Position numbers and translations under genes: made by a program. Positions 34,797 through 44,275 of a DNA stretch of 64,000 nt are shown piece by piece; the first letter of the stretch is position 1, and the number at the start of each line of letters is the position of its first letter. Source of the DNA: UBA2040 sp002384725 (GTDB lineage Bacteria; Bacteroidota; Bacteroidia; Flavobacteriales_D; Crocinitomicaceae); contig CAWUXE010000007.1 in NCBI GenBank assembly GCA_963926475.1, positions 190,147-254,146 on the forward strand. Direction: 5' to 3'. The notes beneath the pieces are model-generated. The model ran no database searches, was not told the DNA's origin, and saw only the letters and a list, made by a program, of their open reading frames with translations.

Positions 34797-36846
34797 GCTT
34801 CAATATCTTTTGGGTATTGGCCTAATGGCTTTTACTACCGTTACCTTTTCTCAAGAGGAAGTTGATCCGTCCGAATTAATTCAAAAAAAGACATCGAAAA
34901 CATGGCGATTGGCCAACGAAGCGAAACGAACAAACAATACCTATCTCGCTATAAATTATTACGAGCAAATTTATCACAAAGACACAACGGATAGTCGATT
35001 GATAATAGAATTGGCAGATTTATACCGTAGAACAAACAATTACCTCTTTGCTGAAATCTTTTATACTAAAATCGTTGACTCTAAAAATGGCGATAAGTAT
35101 CCTGATGCTCTTTTTTATTTAGGACAAGCTCAAAAGAATAATGAAAAATATACCGAAGCATCAAAAACCTTCGGAGAGTTCAAGAAAGTATACAAAGACG
35201 CTAAAAACGAAAATCTTCAAAAACTTTACAAAGCTGAACTCGAAGGTTGTCAGTTAGCGATGGATTCTTCAGAGGCAAAAGTTCAATTTCAAAGTTTAGG
35301 TGAGAAAGTGAACAAACCGCATATTGAATTTTCACCTATTCCGATTTCAGATGACAAAATTATCTATGGAAGTTACAAGGAAGATCAAGTCCGAGTTTAT
35401 GAATTAAATGACACCGTTCCGTTTGAAATAAGCAAACGCAAGTTCTTTATTGCGGAGAAAGAAAATGACACTTGGTCGAGAAAAATAACTTTACCCGGCC
35501 CCTTTAATGACCCAACAATGGATGTTGCAAATGGTTGTTTCTCGCTAGATAGTTCACGATTTTATTTCTCAAAATGTGCACCAAACTGGCAGTACAAAAT
35601 GGTTTGTGCAATATATGAATCTAAATTACACAATGGTAAATGGAGCGAGCCAGAAAAGCTAAATGAGCTAGTGAATATGCCCGATTACACCTCAAGTCAT
35701 CCAACGATGGGTAGAGAATCGAGAAGAAACAATGAACTCATCTATTTTGTATCTGACCGACCAGGTAGTAAAGGAAGCACCGATATTTGGGTTACTGAAT
35801 ACGATGCAAGACGAAAGAAATTTAAAAAACCACGAAACGCAGGTTCCAGAATAAATACAGTGGGTACAGAAATGACCCCTTTTTATGATATTCAGTCGAA
35901 AACATTGTATTACTCGACGGATGGATTTCCAACAATTGGCGGATTAGACATCTATTCCAATATTGGCGGCGGAAGTAAATGGGAAACTTCTCTTTGGGCT
36001 GGCAAAGGACTCAATTCATCCGCTGATGATCTAGATTTCGCACTAAAACCTTCCAATCGAGGTGGTTTTTTTGTTAGTAATCGACCTGGTGGCGAGTCTC
36101 TTTATCATTCCACGTGTTGTGATGATATCTATGAATTCGAGTACAATGAATTCATCGAAATTATTCTTGATTTATGTGTATATGGTAGGAATAAGGAGTT
36201 ATTAAACGGAGATGCTATTGTCAATATTTTTATTCGTGATTCGACGGGCCAATTGCTGATAACGAAGAAAACGATGCAAGATATTTGCATGAAATTTCCG
36301 CTTCGACCCGGAAAAGAATATGTTTTTGAAGTGAAAAAAACAGGTTATTTCCCAGGTTCTGGAACCGTGAGCACAGAAGGAATTTTGAAGTCGACTAATT
36401 TGAAAAAGGATATTGAATTAGAGAAAATCCCGGAAGAACCGATGATTATTGGTAACATTCGATATGATTTCGATAGTCCCAATTTAACACAAGACTCGAA
36501 GAATATCTTGGATTCTACTCTACTCGTTTTATTCAAGAAATATCCAAATGTTCAAATTGAAATTCGCGCCCATACGGATAGCAAAGGAACGGATGAATAC
36601 AATATGCGCCTTTCACAAAAAAGGGCAGAAAGCGTTGTTAGTTATCTAAAATCCAAAGGTATTCCCGAGATACAAATGATTGGAAAAGGATATGGAGAAA
36701 CCATTCCTCTTGCGCCCAATGCACATCCCGATGGAACAGATGATCCAAAAGGTCGTGAAAAAAATCGTCGAACCGAGTTTAAGATACTTGGTGAAATCGA
36801 ACAAGAAATCATCAATATTGATGAAGACAACGAAGTAGAATACTAA
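34783..36846 (+). CDS. OmpA-family protein with TPR and WD40-like (PD40) regions
   Basis: A 687-residue protein starting at GTG 34783, with a signal peptide ending VTFSQ. N-terminal TPR-like helices (about 35-160) are followed by a PD40-type propeller region (FVSDRPGSKGSTDIWVTE, YYSTDGFPTIGGLDIYSN). A carboxypeptidase-regulatory-like segment precedes a C-terminal OmpA domain (about 560-675; YDFDSPNLTQDSKNIL, IRAHTDSKGTDEYNMRLSQKRAESV) that binds peptidoglycan. It resembles PorE-like OmpA proteins next to PorP/SprF genes. It probably anchors the export complex to the cell wall. Confidence 0.9.
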   Translation: MIATKLQYLLGIGLMAFTTVTFSQEEVDPSELIQKKTSKTWRLANEAKRTNNTYLAINYYEQIYHKDTTDSRLIIELADLYRRTNNYLFAEIFYTKIVDSKNGDKYPDALFYLGQAQKNNEKYTEASKTFGEFKKVYKDAKNENLQKLYKAELEGCQLAMDSSEAKVQFQSLGEKVNKPHIEFSPIPISDDKIIYGSYKEDQVRVYELNDTVPFEISKRKFFIAEKENDTWSRKITLPGPFNDPTMDVANGCFSLDSSRFYFSKCAPNWQYKMVCAIYESKLHNGKWSEPEKLNELVNMPDYTSSHPTMGRESRRNNELIYFVSDRPGSKGSTDIWVTEYDARRKKFKKPRNAGSRINTVGTEMTPFYDIQSKTLYYSTDGFPTIGGLDIYSNIGGGSKWETSLWAGKGLNSSADDLDFALKPSNRGGFFVSNRPGGESLYHSTCCDDIYEFEYNEFIEIILDLCVYGRNKELLNGDAIVNIFIRDSTGQLLITKKTMQDICMKFPLRPGKEYVFEVKKTGYFPGSGTVSTEGILKSTNLKKDIELEKIPEEPMIIGNIRYDFDSPNLTQDSKNILDSTLLVLFKKYPNVQIEIRAHTDSKGTDEYNMRLSQKRAESVVSYLKSKGIPEIQMIGKGYGETIPLAPNAHPDGTDDPKGREKNRRTEFKILGEIEQEIINIDEDNEVEY

Positions 36847-36904
36847 TTCGACTTTTCCTTTGTAATTCTCGCAAGACGATTAAATTTGTTATAAAATCTA
36901 TCTC

Positions 36905-38326
36905 ATGGAGTGTATAAGCGTGTTTGATATGTTGAAAATTGGAGTTGGACCGTCGAGTTCCCATACTCTTGGGCCTTGGCGTGCTGCAATGCGATTCATT
37001 GACATCATTGCCTTGGAAGAGGATATTTCTCAATTGACGAATATTAAAATTGATTTGTATGGTTCTCTTTCTCTTACGGGAAAAGGGCACGCAACTGATA
37101 TTGCCGTAGTTATGGGACTTTGCGGAAACGACCCGAAAACCTTCCCAGTGGAACAAATTCAGGGGGATATCGATTCCATTCAGAAAATGAAAAAAATACC
37201 CTTAACGGCCTTGCAATTCATTGACTTTGACTGGGATAAAGACATTGTTTTTCAAAAGAAATTCTTGCCTTTTCACCCCAACGGCATGACGATCACTGGA
37301 ATTTTTAAAACAAAAAAACGCGTAGAAACCTTCTTTTCAATTGGAGGAGGATTCGTTGTACAAAAAGAAAGAAAACGCGCCAAAAAGAAACATGAAATAT
37401 TTCAAACGTATCCATATCCTATAGAAAATGGAGCAGATCTTTTGAAAACATGTGCGGCGGAAAATAAAAGAATCAACGAAATAATTTTTGAGAATGAACT
37501 CTCCACGCATAGTGAAGACGAAGTAAATTCAGGAATCCGAAAAATATGGGACGTTATGCTCGACTCCATGTATCTGGGTTGTCATACCGAAGGCATCTTG
37601 CCAGGAGGACTAGAAGTTTCCCGTCGTGCATTCGGTATGCATGCCAAGCTTATTGGTGATAGAAAATATACCAATCATGATGAATGGATAACCAGTATAC
37701 GAAATACAACGGTTGCATTTAGAGAAATCTTGAAGTGGGTTTCGTGCTACGCGCTTGCCGTAAACGAGGTAAATGCATCGCTTGGCAGAATAGTTACAGC
37801 TCCAACGAATGGCAGCGCTGGCGTTATACCAGCCGTTTTAATGTATTATTTGACCATTGAAAATCACAAAGGAGATTTCGAACACATCAAAGAGTTTTTA
37901 TTGGTTGCTAGTGAAATTGGAAGCATTTTCAAAAAAGGGGCTACCATTTCCGCTGCTATGGGTGGCTGTCAAGCTGAAATTGGTGTTTCCTCGGCAATGG
38001 CAGCCGGAGCCCTGACATCTTTATTAGGTGGTTCACCTGAACAAATATTGATGGCTTCGGAAATAGCGATGGAACATCATCTGGGTTTGACGTGTGATCC
38101 AATACAAGGCTTGGTTCAAATTCCTTGCATTGAACGAAATGCAATGGGTGCCATCAAAGCAATTAATGCTGCAGAATTGGCTTTAGATGGTGATGCTTCA
38201 AAGGCTAAAGTTTCCTTGGATAATGTGGTTCAAACCATGTGGGAAACGGCTCAAGACATGAGCTCTCGCTATAAAGAAACTTCTGAAGGAGGTTTGGCGG
38301 TAAATGTCGGAATGTCGGACTGTTAG
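36905..38326 (+). CDS. sdaA: L-serine ammonia-lyase (single-chain, iron-sulfur type)
   Basis: A 473-residue enzyme converting L-serine to pyruvate and ammonia. The beta domain opens with SVFDMLKIGVGPSSSHTLGPWRAA, and the alpha domain has TAPTNGSAGVIPAVLMYY, GGCQAEIGVSSAMAAGAL and GLTCDPIQGLVQIPCIERNAMGAIKAINAAELA, which supply the iron-sulfur cysteines. It has the fused beta-alpha form typical of Bacteroidota and E. coli SdaA. It stands alone, just after the OmpA gene. Confidence 0.95.
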   Translation: MECISVFDMLKIGVGPSSSHTLGPWRAAMRFIDIIALEEDISQLTNIKIDLYGSLSLTGKGHATDIAVVMGLCGNDPKTFPVEQIQGDIDSIQKMKKIPLTALQFIDFDWDKDIVFQKKFLPFHPNGMTITGIFKTKKRVETFFSIGGGFVVQKERKRAKKKHEIFQTYPYPIENGADLLKTCAAENKRINEIIFENELSTHSEDEVNSGIRKIWDVMLDSMYLGCHTEGILPGGLEVSRRAFGMHAKLIGDRKYTNHDEWITSIRNTTVAFREILKWVSCYALAVNEVNASLGRIVTAPTNGSAGVIPAVLMYYLTIENHKGDFEHIKEFLLVASEIGSIFKKGATISAAMGGCQAEIGVSSAMAAGALTSLLGGSPEQILMASEIAMEHHLGLTCDPIQGLVQIPCIERNAMGAIKAINAAELALDGDASKAKVSLDNVVQTMWETAQDMSSRYKETSEGGLAVNVGMSDC

Positions 38327-38565
38327 TTTAATAAATGCGTCAAATGGCGAAAATGCAACTTGACGAACATAGTAGACATTCATAGCCAGAGAAAGCCGAA
38401 TTTTGTCCTGTTCAATTCTTTCTTGTCCATTAAAAGACCATTCGTCGTTTGTATTGAATATAGCTTGCTCAAATTTTGATCTGATTTCTTTTGCTGAAAT
38501 ATTATTAAACCGACCTTTAGACGCGAAGATTAAATTGGATGAATTAATTCGTCTATTTTTAAAAC
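38327..38565 (-). other. Protein-like minus-strand frame of unknown nature in an intergenic gap
   Basis: In the gap between sdaA and arfB the minus strand reads a plausible segment, GRFNNISAKEIRSKFEQAIF and ERIEQDKIRLSLAMNVYYVR, within an open frame that continues into both neighbours. The composition looks like real coding sequence, but there is no sensible start or stop that avoids the flanking genes. A remnant of a lost gene is possible. No family is recognised. Confidence 0.25.
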
Positions 38566-38967
38566 ATGAAACCAAATATTCACCAACTTCAAACAGAAGT
38601 AACGTACAAAACCTCCCGAAGCGGCGGAAAAGGTGGACAAAACGTAAACAAAGTATCATCGAAAGTAGAATTGAACTTTGATGTATTGAAGTCTAAATTA
38701 CTGACGGACGAACAGAAAGATCTCATTTCTTTAAAATTGGAAAATAGGATTAATTCGGAGGGTGTTTTGCAAATCGTTTCGCAGTCTGAACGCTCACAGC
38801 TTAAGAATAAGAAAGTAGTACTCATGAGATTTCATGAACTCTTGGAAATGGCTTTTCACGTTAGAAAAAAACGCAAACCTACAAAAGTTCCAAGGTCAGT
38901 TATAGAGAAACGTTTGAAAGCAAAAAAACGGAAGTCGGACAGAAAAAAATTGCGCCGAAACGAATAG
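38566..38967 (+). CDS. arfB: Peptidyl-tRNA hydrolase ArfB (ribosome rescue)
   Basis: A 133-residue protein with the class I release-factor-like GGQ motif (SRSGGKGGQNVNKVSSKVEL) and a basic C-terminal tail (RKKRKPTKVPRSVIEKRLKAKKRKSDRKKLRRN). That tail enters the empty mRNA channel of stalled ribosomes. It lacks codon-recognition domains, as expected for ArfB/YaeJ. Its length is normal. It is convergent with purL, 12 bp apart. Confidence 0.93.
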   Translation: MKPNIHQLQTEVTYKTSRSGGKGGQNVNKVSSKVELNFDVLKSKLLTDEQKDLISLKLENRINSEGVLQIVSQSERSQLKNKKVVLMRFHELLEMAFHVRKKRKPTKVPRSVIEKRLKAKKRKSDRKKLRRNE

Positions 38968-38979
38968 CGCATTAACTTT

Positions 38980-41217
38980 TTAAGCTTCTAACTTATTCCC
39001 CAAAGCATTATCATAAATCTCTTTCGCTTTTTGAATGAATCCATAAGACTCACCATTCACGTTCAATTTACCTTTGGTAACGTGACCTAACAACGTGCAG
39101 TTCACACCTTTATCCAAAATGTACTCGATGAAATCTTCTTCGCTATCTTCGTTTACAGTAACTAGTGCTCTACCCTGACCTTCTCCGAACAAAAACGCAT
39201 CCAAACGAATTTCTGCATCGGACTCTACATCGAATCCTAACTCACCAGGAGCAGCCATTTCAAATAAAGTGATGAACAATCCCCCATCAGCAACATCATG
39301 AACAGCGTTGACCAATTCTTCTTGAATCAATCCACTAATCATTCCGTGTAAAGCGAACTCTTTTTCCAAATCGAAATAAGGAGCAGGAGATTCTTTCACA
39401 CCGTGATAACTTGCCAAATATTCTGAAGAAGAAATGTCATTTTTGTACTCACCCAAAAGGAAAATCAAATCGCCTTTTTCTTTAAAATTAAGCGACATTA
39501 CTTTGTCTTTATCTTCCAAAATACCGATCATTCCTATTGTCGGTGTTGGGAAAACGGGGACCTCTACTCCATCAATTGAGGTTTGGTTGTAGAAAGAAAC
39601 ATTTCCTCCCGTTACTGGCGTTCCATATTTCAAACATGCCGCTGACATTCCTTTGATCGCACCAACAAACTGCCAGTAACTTTCCGGATTGTAAGGGTTT
39701 CCAAAATTCAAACAGTTTGTAATTGCAGAAGGCACTCCACCTGAACAAACTATATTTCTTGCCGCTTCAGAAACCGCAATCATAGTTCCTATTTCAGGAT
39801 CTGCATGCACGTAACGCGAATTACAATCCACCGTCATCGCCAAAGCTTTGTTCGTTCCTTTGATATTCACGATCGCAGCATCCGACGGACGGTTAGTCGT
39901 CATCGTTCGAGTGCCCACCATTGAATCGTATTGCTCATAAACCCATCGTTTCGACGCAATATTCGGATGACCAAGCAAGGCTTTCGCCACTTTAACCATA
40001 TCCGTTGGCTCATGAACTTGATCGATATTAAATTTCTTGTATTCTTGGTAATAAGCTGGCTCTGAATATTCTCTTTCATAAACAGGTGCACCACCTCCTA
40101 GTACTAGTGATTCTGCAGGAACATCTCCAACTAATTCTCCATTCATGAAATAACGAACTCGGTCAGAATCAGTAACTACACCAATTTCTTCGGCATGTAA
40201 ATCCCATTTATCGAAAATGCGTTTTACAACTGCCTCTTCGCCTTTCTTTACTACCACCAACATACGTTCTTGTGATTCAGACAAAAGGATTTCATACGGC
40301 AACATATTCTCTTGACGTGTTGGCACTTTATCCAAATGAACATCCATTCCAACATTTCCACCAGCACTCATTTCACAAGATGAACACGTAATTCCTGCTG
40401 CACCCATGTCTTGCATTCCTGCAACGGCGTCGGTTGTCAATAATTCCATTGTCGCTTCAAGAAGTAGTTTTTCCATAAATGGATCTCCAACTTGAACAGA
40501 AGGTAAATCGTCTGCCGATTCTGCCGTAATATCTTTTGAGGCGAAAGCCGCTCCTGCAATTCCATCTTTCCCTGTCGATGAACCAACAATGAAAACTGGA
40601 TTTCCTGGACCTTTTGATTTCGCTGAAATAATCTTTTTTGAATCTATGATACCTGCTGAAAAGGCATTTACCAGAGGATTCGTATTGTAGGAATCATCGA
40701 AGAATACTTCTCCACCTACGATCGGAATACCGAAAGCGTTTCCATAATCACCAATTCCTTTCACTACACCTTTCACCAACCATTTCGTACGGTCTCTTTC
40801 GATGTTTCCGAAACGAAGTGAATTCAATTGGGCAATCGGACGAGCACCCATGGTAAAGATATCACGGTTGATCCCCCCAACACCAGTTGCCGCACCTTGA
40901 TATGGCTCCAAAGCACTGGGGTGATTGTGAGATTCTATTTTAAAAGCACATCCTAAACCATCGCCAATATCCACCAATCCAGCATTTTCTTCACCGGCTT
41001 TCACCAACATGTGAGGACCATCTTTTGGTAATTTTTTCAACCAATGAATGGAGTTTTTATACGAACAATGCTCCGACCACATTACTGAATAAACAGCTGT
41101 TTCTGTAAAATTCGGGGTTCTCCCCAATATCTTTTTTATCTCGCCAAATTCCTCCGGACGAAGTCCCAATTCAACTGCTTGTTCAAGTGTAGCTTCCGCT
41201 TGCAAAGTGCTTTCCAT
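38980..41217 (-). CDS. purL: Phosphoribosylformylglycinamidine synthase subunit PurL
   Basis: About 745 residues from the ATG at 41217 (MESTLQAEATLEQAVELG); an upstream in-frame ATG at 41250 adds an unlikely hydrophobic tail. The small PurL form is recognised by WSEHCSYKNSIHWLKKLP, ESHNHPSALEPYQGAATGVGG, FGNPYNPESYWQFVGAIKGM and the C-terminal VHDVADGGL. It makes FGAM from FGAR with PurQ and PurS. Those partners are not in the window. Confidence 0.95.
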   Translation of the reverse strand: MESTLQAEATLEQAVELGLRPEEFGEIKKILGRTPNFTETAVYSVMWSEHCSYKNSIHWLKKLPKDGPHMLVKAGEENAGLVDIGDGLGCAFKIESHNHPSALEPYQGAATGVGGINRDIFTMGARPIAQLNSLRFGNIERDRTKWLVKGVVKGIGDYGNAFGIPIVGGEVFFDDSYNTNPLVNAFSAGIIDSKKIISAKSKGPGNPVFIVGSSTGKDGIAGAAFASKDITAESADDLPSVQVGDPFMEKLLLEATMELLTTDAVAGMQDMGAAGITCSSCEMSAGGNVGMDVHLDKVPTRQENMLPYEILLSESQERMLVVVKKGEEAVVKRIFDKWDLHAEEIGVVTDSDRVRYFMNGELVGDVPAESLVLGGGAPVYEREYSEPAYYQEYKKFNIDQVHEPTDMVKVAKALLGHPNIASKRWVYEQYDSMVGTRTMTTNRPSDAAIVNIKGTNKALAMTVDCNSRYVHADPEIGTMIAVSEAARNIVCSGGVPSAITNCLNFGNPYNPESYWQFVGAIKGMSAACLKYGTPVTGGNVSFYNQTSIDGVEVPVFPTPTIGMIGILEDKDKVMSLNFKEKGDLIFLLGEYKNDISSSEYLASYHGVKESPAPYFDLEKEFALHGMISGLIQEELVNAVHDVADGGLFITLFEMAAPGELGFDVESDAEIRLDAFLFGEGQGRALVTVNEDSEEDFIEYILDKGVNCTLLGHVTKGKLNVNGESYGFIQKAKEIYDNALGNKLEA

Positions 41218-41478
41218 ATAGATTGTGTAATGAATTACAAAATTAATCAAATTATTCGTGATGAGCCGGGTGCACTATTCACTATAAATGCAAGTTTTTC
41301 ACATATTGGAAAGTGAATTTTCAACATGAAGAAATGAAGGGATTGAGAAAAATAAGCTGTAATCTATTAAACGTCGGGCCTTATATTTATTCGTAAAGTC
41401 CTTATTATCTTAATTTCTTAATGTTTCCTTTTTACAACGCTTAACCAAAAAACCATCTCTACTTTTCAAATCTTTCCT

Positions 41479-41486
41479 TAACTTTG
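41479..41486 (+). promoter_or_regulatory. Bacteroidota-type -7 box for lpdA
   Basis: TAACTTTG matches TAnnTTTG exactly and lies 27 bp before the ATG at 41514. Confidence 0.5.
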
Positions 41487-41513
41487 CTCCTCAAATTTGA
41501 TAGAAGAAATACT

Positions 41514-42905
41514 ATGAATTACGATATTATTGTTGTTGGAAGTGGCCCTGGAGGATACGTTACAGCTATCCGTGCATCTCAATTGGGATTGAAAACGGCC
41601 GTTGTTGAAAAAGAAAACTTGGGCGGAGTTTGTTTGAATTGGGGATGTATCCCGACAAAAGCTCTTTTGAAAAGCGCCAATGTTTTTGAATACATCAACC
41701 ATGCAGCGGACTATGGAATTTCTGTGAAAGATGCAAAAGTTGATTTCGACGGAATGGTATCGCGCAGCCGCGGTGTTGCTGACGGAATGAGTAAAGGCGT
41801 TCAATTCTTGATGAAGAAAAACAAGATCGACGTTCTTATGGGAACGGGTGTTGTTCAAAAAGGAAAGAAAGTTGCAGTTACAGATGCTGACGGTAAAACA
41901 ACTGAATATACCGCTGACAAAGGATTGATTATTGCTACCGGTGCAAGAAGTCGTCAGTTGCCTAATCTTACTCAAGATGGTAAAAAAGTAATCGGTTACC
42001 GTGAAGCTATGACGATGAAAACGCAACCGAAGAAAATGGTTGTTGTTGGGTCAGGAGCTATTGGTGTTGAGTTTGCTTATTTCTACAATTCAATCGGAAC
42101 AGAAGTAACTGTTGTTGAATACATGGATCGAATCGTTCCTGTTGAAGACACAGAGGTTTCAAAACAATTGGAAAAATCGTTCAAAAAATCAGGAATTTCT
42201 GTCATGACAAGTTCATCAGTTGAAAGTGTTGATACATCAGGAAAAGGATGTAAAGTGAAAGTGAAAACGGCAAAAGGTGAAGAAACTATCGAATGTGACA
42301 TCGTACTTTCTGCTGTTGGAATTGAAGCAAATATTTCAAACATCGGATTGGAAGATGTTGGCATCGTTACAGATAAAGGAAGAATCTTAGTGAATGATTT
42401 TTACCAAACGAATATCCCAGGATATTATGCTATTGGTGATGTTATTCCTGGACCAGCTTTGGCACACGTTGCTTCTGCAGAAGGAATTATTTGTGTAGAA
42501 AAAATCGCTGGAACAAACCCAGATACTTTGGATTACGGTAACATCCCAGGATGTACGTACTGTTCTCCTGAAATTTCTTCCGTTGGAATGACAGAAGATC
42601 AAGCAAAAGAAAAAGGATTGAAAATTAAAATTGGTAAATTTCCTTTCTCTGCTTCTGGAAAAGCAAGTGCTGCTGGAGCGAAAGATGGATTTGTGAAATT
42701 AATTTTCGACGAACAATACGGAGAATTACTTGGAGCACACATGATTGGAGCCAACGTAACGGAAATGATTGCTGAAATCGTTGCCATCCGCAAACTAGAA
42801 ACAACAGGTCACGAATTGATCAAAACAGTTCATCCTCACCCTACAATGTCTGAAGCTATTATGGAAGCGGCAGCAGCGGCGTATGGCGAAGTGATTCACC
42901 TATAG
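41514..42905 (+). CDS. lpdA: Dihydrolipoyl dehydrogenase
   Basis: About 463 residues from the ATG at 41514 (MNYDIIVVGSGPGGY); the preceding frame from 41484 lacks sense. It has FAD GxGxxG, the redox disulfide GGVCLNWGCIPTK (Cys40, Cys45), an NAD motif VVGSGAIGVEFAYF, and the C-terminal HPHPTMSEAIMEAA with the catalytic His. It is the E3 component of 2-oxoacid dehydrogenase complexes. It is monocistronic with a strong terminator after it. Confidence 0.95.
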   Translation: MNYDIIVVGSGPGGYVTAIRASQLGLKTAVVEKENLGGVCLNWGCIPTKALLKSANVFEYINHAADYGISVKDAKVDFDGMVSRSRGVADGMSKGVQFLMKKNKIDVLMGTGVVQKGKKVAVTDADGKTTEYTADKGLIIATGARSRQLPNLTQDGKKVIGYREAMTMKTQPKKMVVVGSGAIGVEFAYFYNSIGTEVTVVEYMDRIVPVEDTEVSKQLEKSFKKSGISVMTSSSVESVDTSGKGCKVKVKTAKGEETIECDIVLSAVGIEANISNIGLEDVGIVTDKGRILVNDFYQTNIPGYYAIGDVIPGPALAHVASAEGIICVEKIAGTNPDTLDYGNIPGCTYCSPEISSVGMTEDQAKEKGLKIKIGKFPFSASGKASAAGAKDGFVKLIFDEQYGELLGAHMIGANVTEMIAEIVAIRKLETTGHELIKTVHPHPTMSEAIMEAAAAAYGEVIHL

Positions 42906-42924
42906 AAAAATTAAAGCTAATTTA

Positions 42925-42957
42925 AAACCGAGTTTCTTTATGTTACTCGGTTTTTTT
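42925..42957 (+). terminator. Rho-independent terminator of lpdA
   Basis: A perfect 9-bp stem (42925-42933 with 42945-42953) with an 11-nt loop, followed by T7 at 42951-42957. It overlaps the first possible ATG of the next frame, arguing for a later start of that gene. Confidence 0.9.
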
Positions 42958-44199
42958 ATGAAAAAATCAATCATCAAGACGATGGAAGGAAAGGAAAAAC
43001 AAAATTTTCTCGGTTACCTAAAATCGAATCCGCCGTTCGGGTATTTCTTGCTTCTTGTTCTTCTCTTTTTTGCAGCTCAAATGATTACCGAGTTGAGTAT
43101 AGGTAAATTTGAGCTCAACGATTTTAGAGTATACTATTCGGCAGCAGATAATTTTTGGAAAAGTGAGCCTGTTTATGGTGTTCCCTTCGGTTTAGAAACG
43201 GGTTATTTTAAATATTCTCCTGTCGTGTTGCTCCTTTTTAGTCCTTTCACCCTATTCCCTTTTGAATTGGCTGGAGCGATCTACTATAGTCTTAACCTAG
43301 TTTTAATTGCTTTTCTCTTTTATCATTATTTTAAATTAATCCAAGAGAATTTTTCGTTGGCTCGAAAACACAATTTAGTTTTCCTCCTCCTACTTCAATA
43401 CAGTTTTGTAGGCCATTTCTTACGCGAACTTCACCTGGGCAACACCAATTTACTGCTCTTGTTTTTTGTCGTCATACTGTTGCGTTTTACCCTTAAAAAC
43501 AAGTTTGTAATTAGTGGGTTGCTGTTGGCCATATTGATGCTTTTCAAACCGTATTTGGCCGTTCTGATTCTACCTCTTTTCCTAGCCAAACAATTTAAAG
43601 TCTTGCGTTACGGATTTATTTTCACTGTTGGATTAGTTTTATTTTCTCTCGTGTTTTTCGGGTTTTCGACAGGTTTCTATTTACATGTGGATTGGGTGAA
43701 ATCGATGAAGGATCATTCGGATTTCTTGTCCAGTAACAATACTATTTTTCATATTTTTGATAGAATATTTCATACTGATTCGCCCAACCAAATTGGGCTT
43801 CCGATGTACGCTGTGTTTTCAGTTATTCTATTTTCCGTATTTCGTTTTACCCATTTCTTCAAAAAATTCAATCTCAATCAACAACTGCTCCTGTTCTCCT
43901 TTTTATTATTGGCCTTGTTGCCTAATTTTTTGGTCACAGACACCGAACACTTCTTGTTTTCATTTGGTCTGATTTCTTATTTATGCCTTTACTTGTTCGA
44001 AAAAAGAAAAATATGGCCCTGGTTCATTTACATCTTGCTCATCATTTTCTATTTGGGAGAAGCGAACCTTTTTCTGCCGAAAAACATCGCTGTAGAAATT
44101 AAACTCTTTGGCACTTTGGGTATTGCGAACCTTCTATTGGTAGGATGGGCCGTTTGGGCAATCCTTTCAACGCAGGATAAAAAAAGTAAACTTTTTTAA
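42958..44199 (+). CDS. Glycosyltransferase family 87-like (DUF2029) membrane protein
   Basis: About 413 residues, starting at the ATG at 42958 or 42982. An ATG at 42940 is inside the lpdA terminator and is discounted. It has about ten membrane segments. The first loop carries LNDFRVYYSAADNFWKSEPVYG, the Asp-containing motif of polyprenol-phosphate mannose/arabinose-dependent GT-C enzymes (GT87), and FKYSPVVLLLFSPFTLFP follows. It is predicted to transfer a sugar from a lipid carrier on the outer side of the inner membrane. Acceptor and sugar are unknown. Confidence 0.8.
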   Translation: MKKSIIKTMEGKEKQNFLGYLKSNPPFGYFLLLVLLFFAAQMITELSIGKFELNDFRVYYSAADNFWKSEPVYGVPFGLETGYFKYSPVVLLLFSPFTLFPFELAGAIYYSLNLVLIAFLFYHYFKLIQENFSLARKHNLVFLLLLQYSFVGHFLRELHLGNTNLLLLFFVVILLRFTLKNKFVISGLLLAILMLFKPYLAVLILPLFLAKQFKVLRYGFIFTVGLVLFSLVFFGFSTGFYLHVDWVKSMKDHSDFLSSNNTIFHIFDRIFHTDSPNQIGLPMYAVFSVILFSVFRFTHFFKKFNLNQQLLLFSFLLLALLPNFLVTDTEHFLFSFGLISYLCLYLFEKRKIWPWFIYILLIIFYLGEANLFLPKNIAVEIKLFGTLGIANLLLVGWAVWAILSTQDKKSKLF

Positions 44200-44275
44200 A
44201 CATTTCAACTTACTAAATCTCACATAATTTGTTACTTTTTTGGTCTTAGTCGTTATACTTCGAAAACGACCCATT

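Noticed and set aside
38198..38659. A complete 153-residue minus-strand gene across the sdaA-arfB gap
   Set aside because: It would overlap both flanking genes extensively; only the central part is protein-like.
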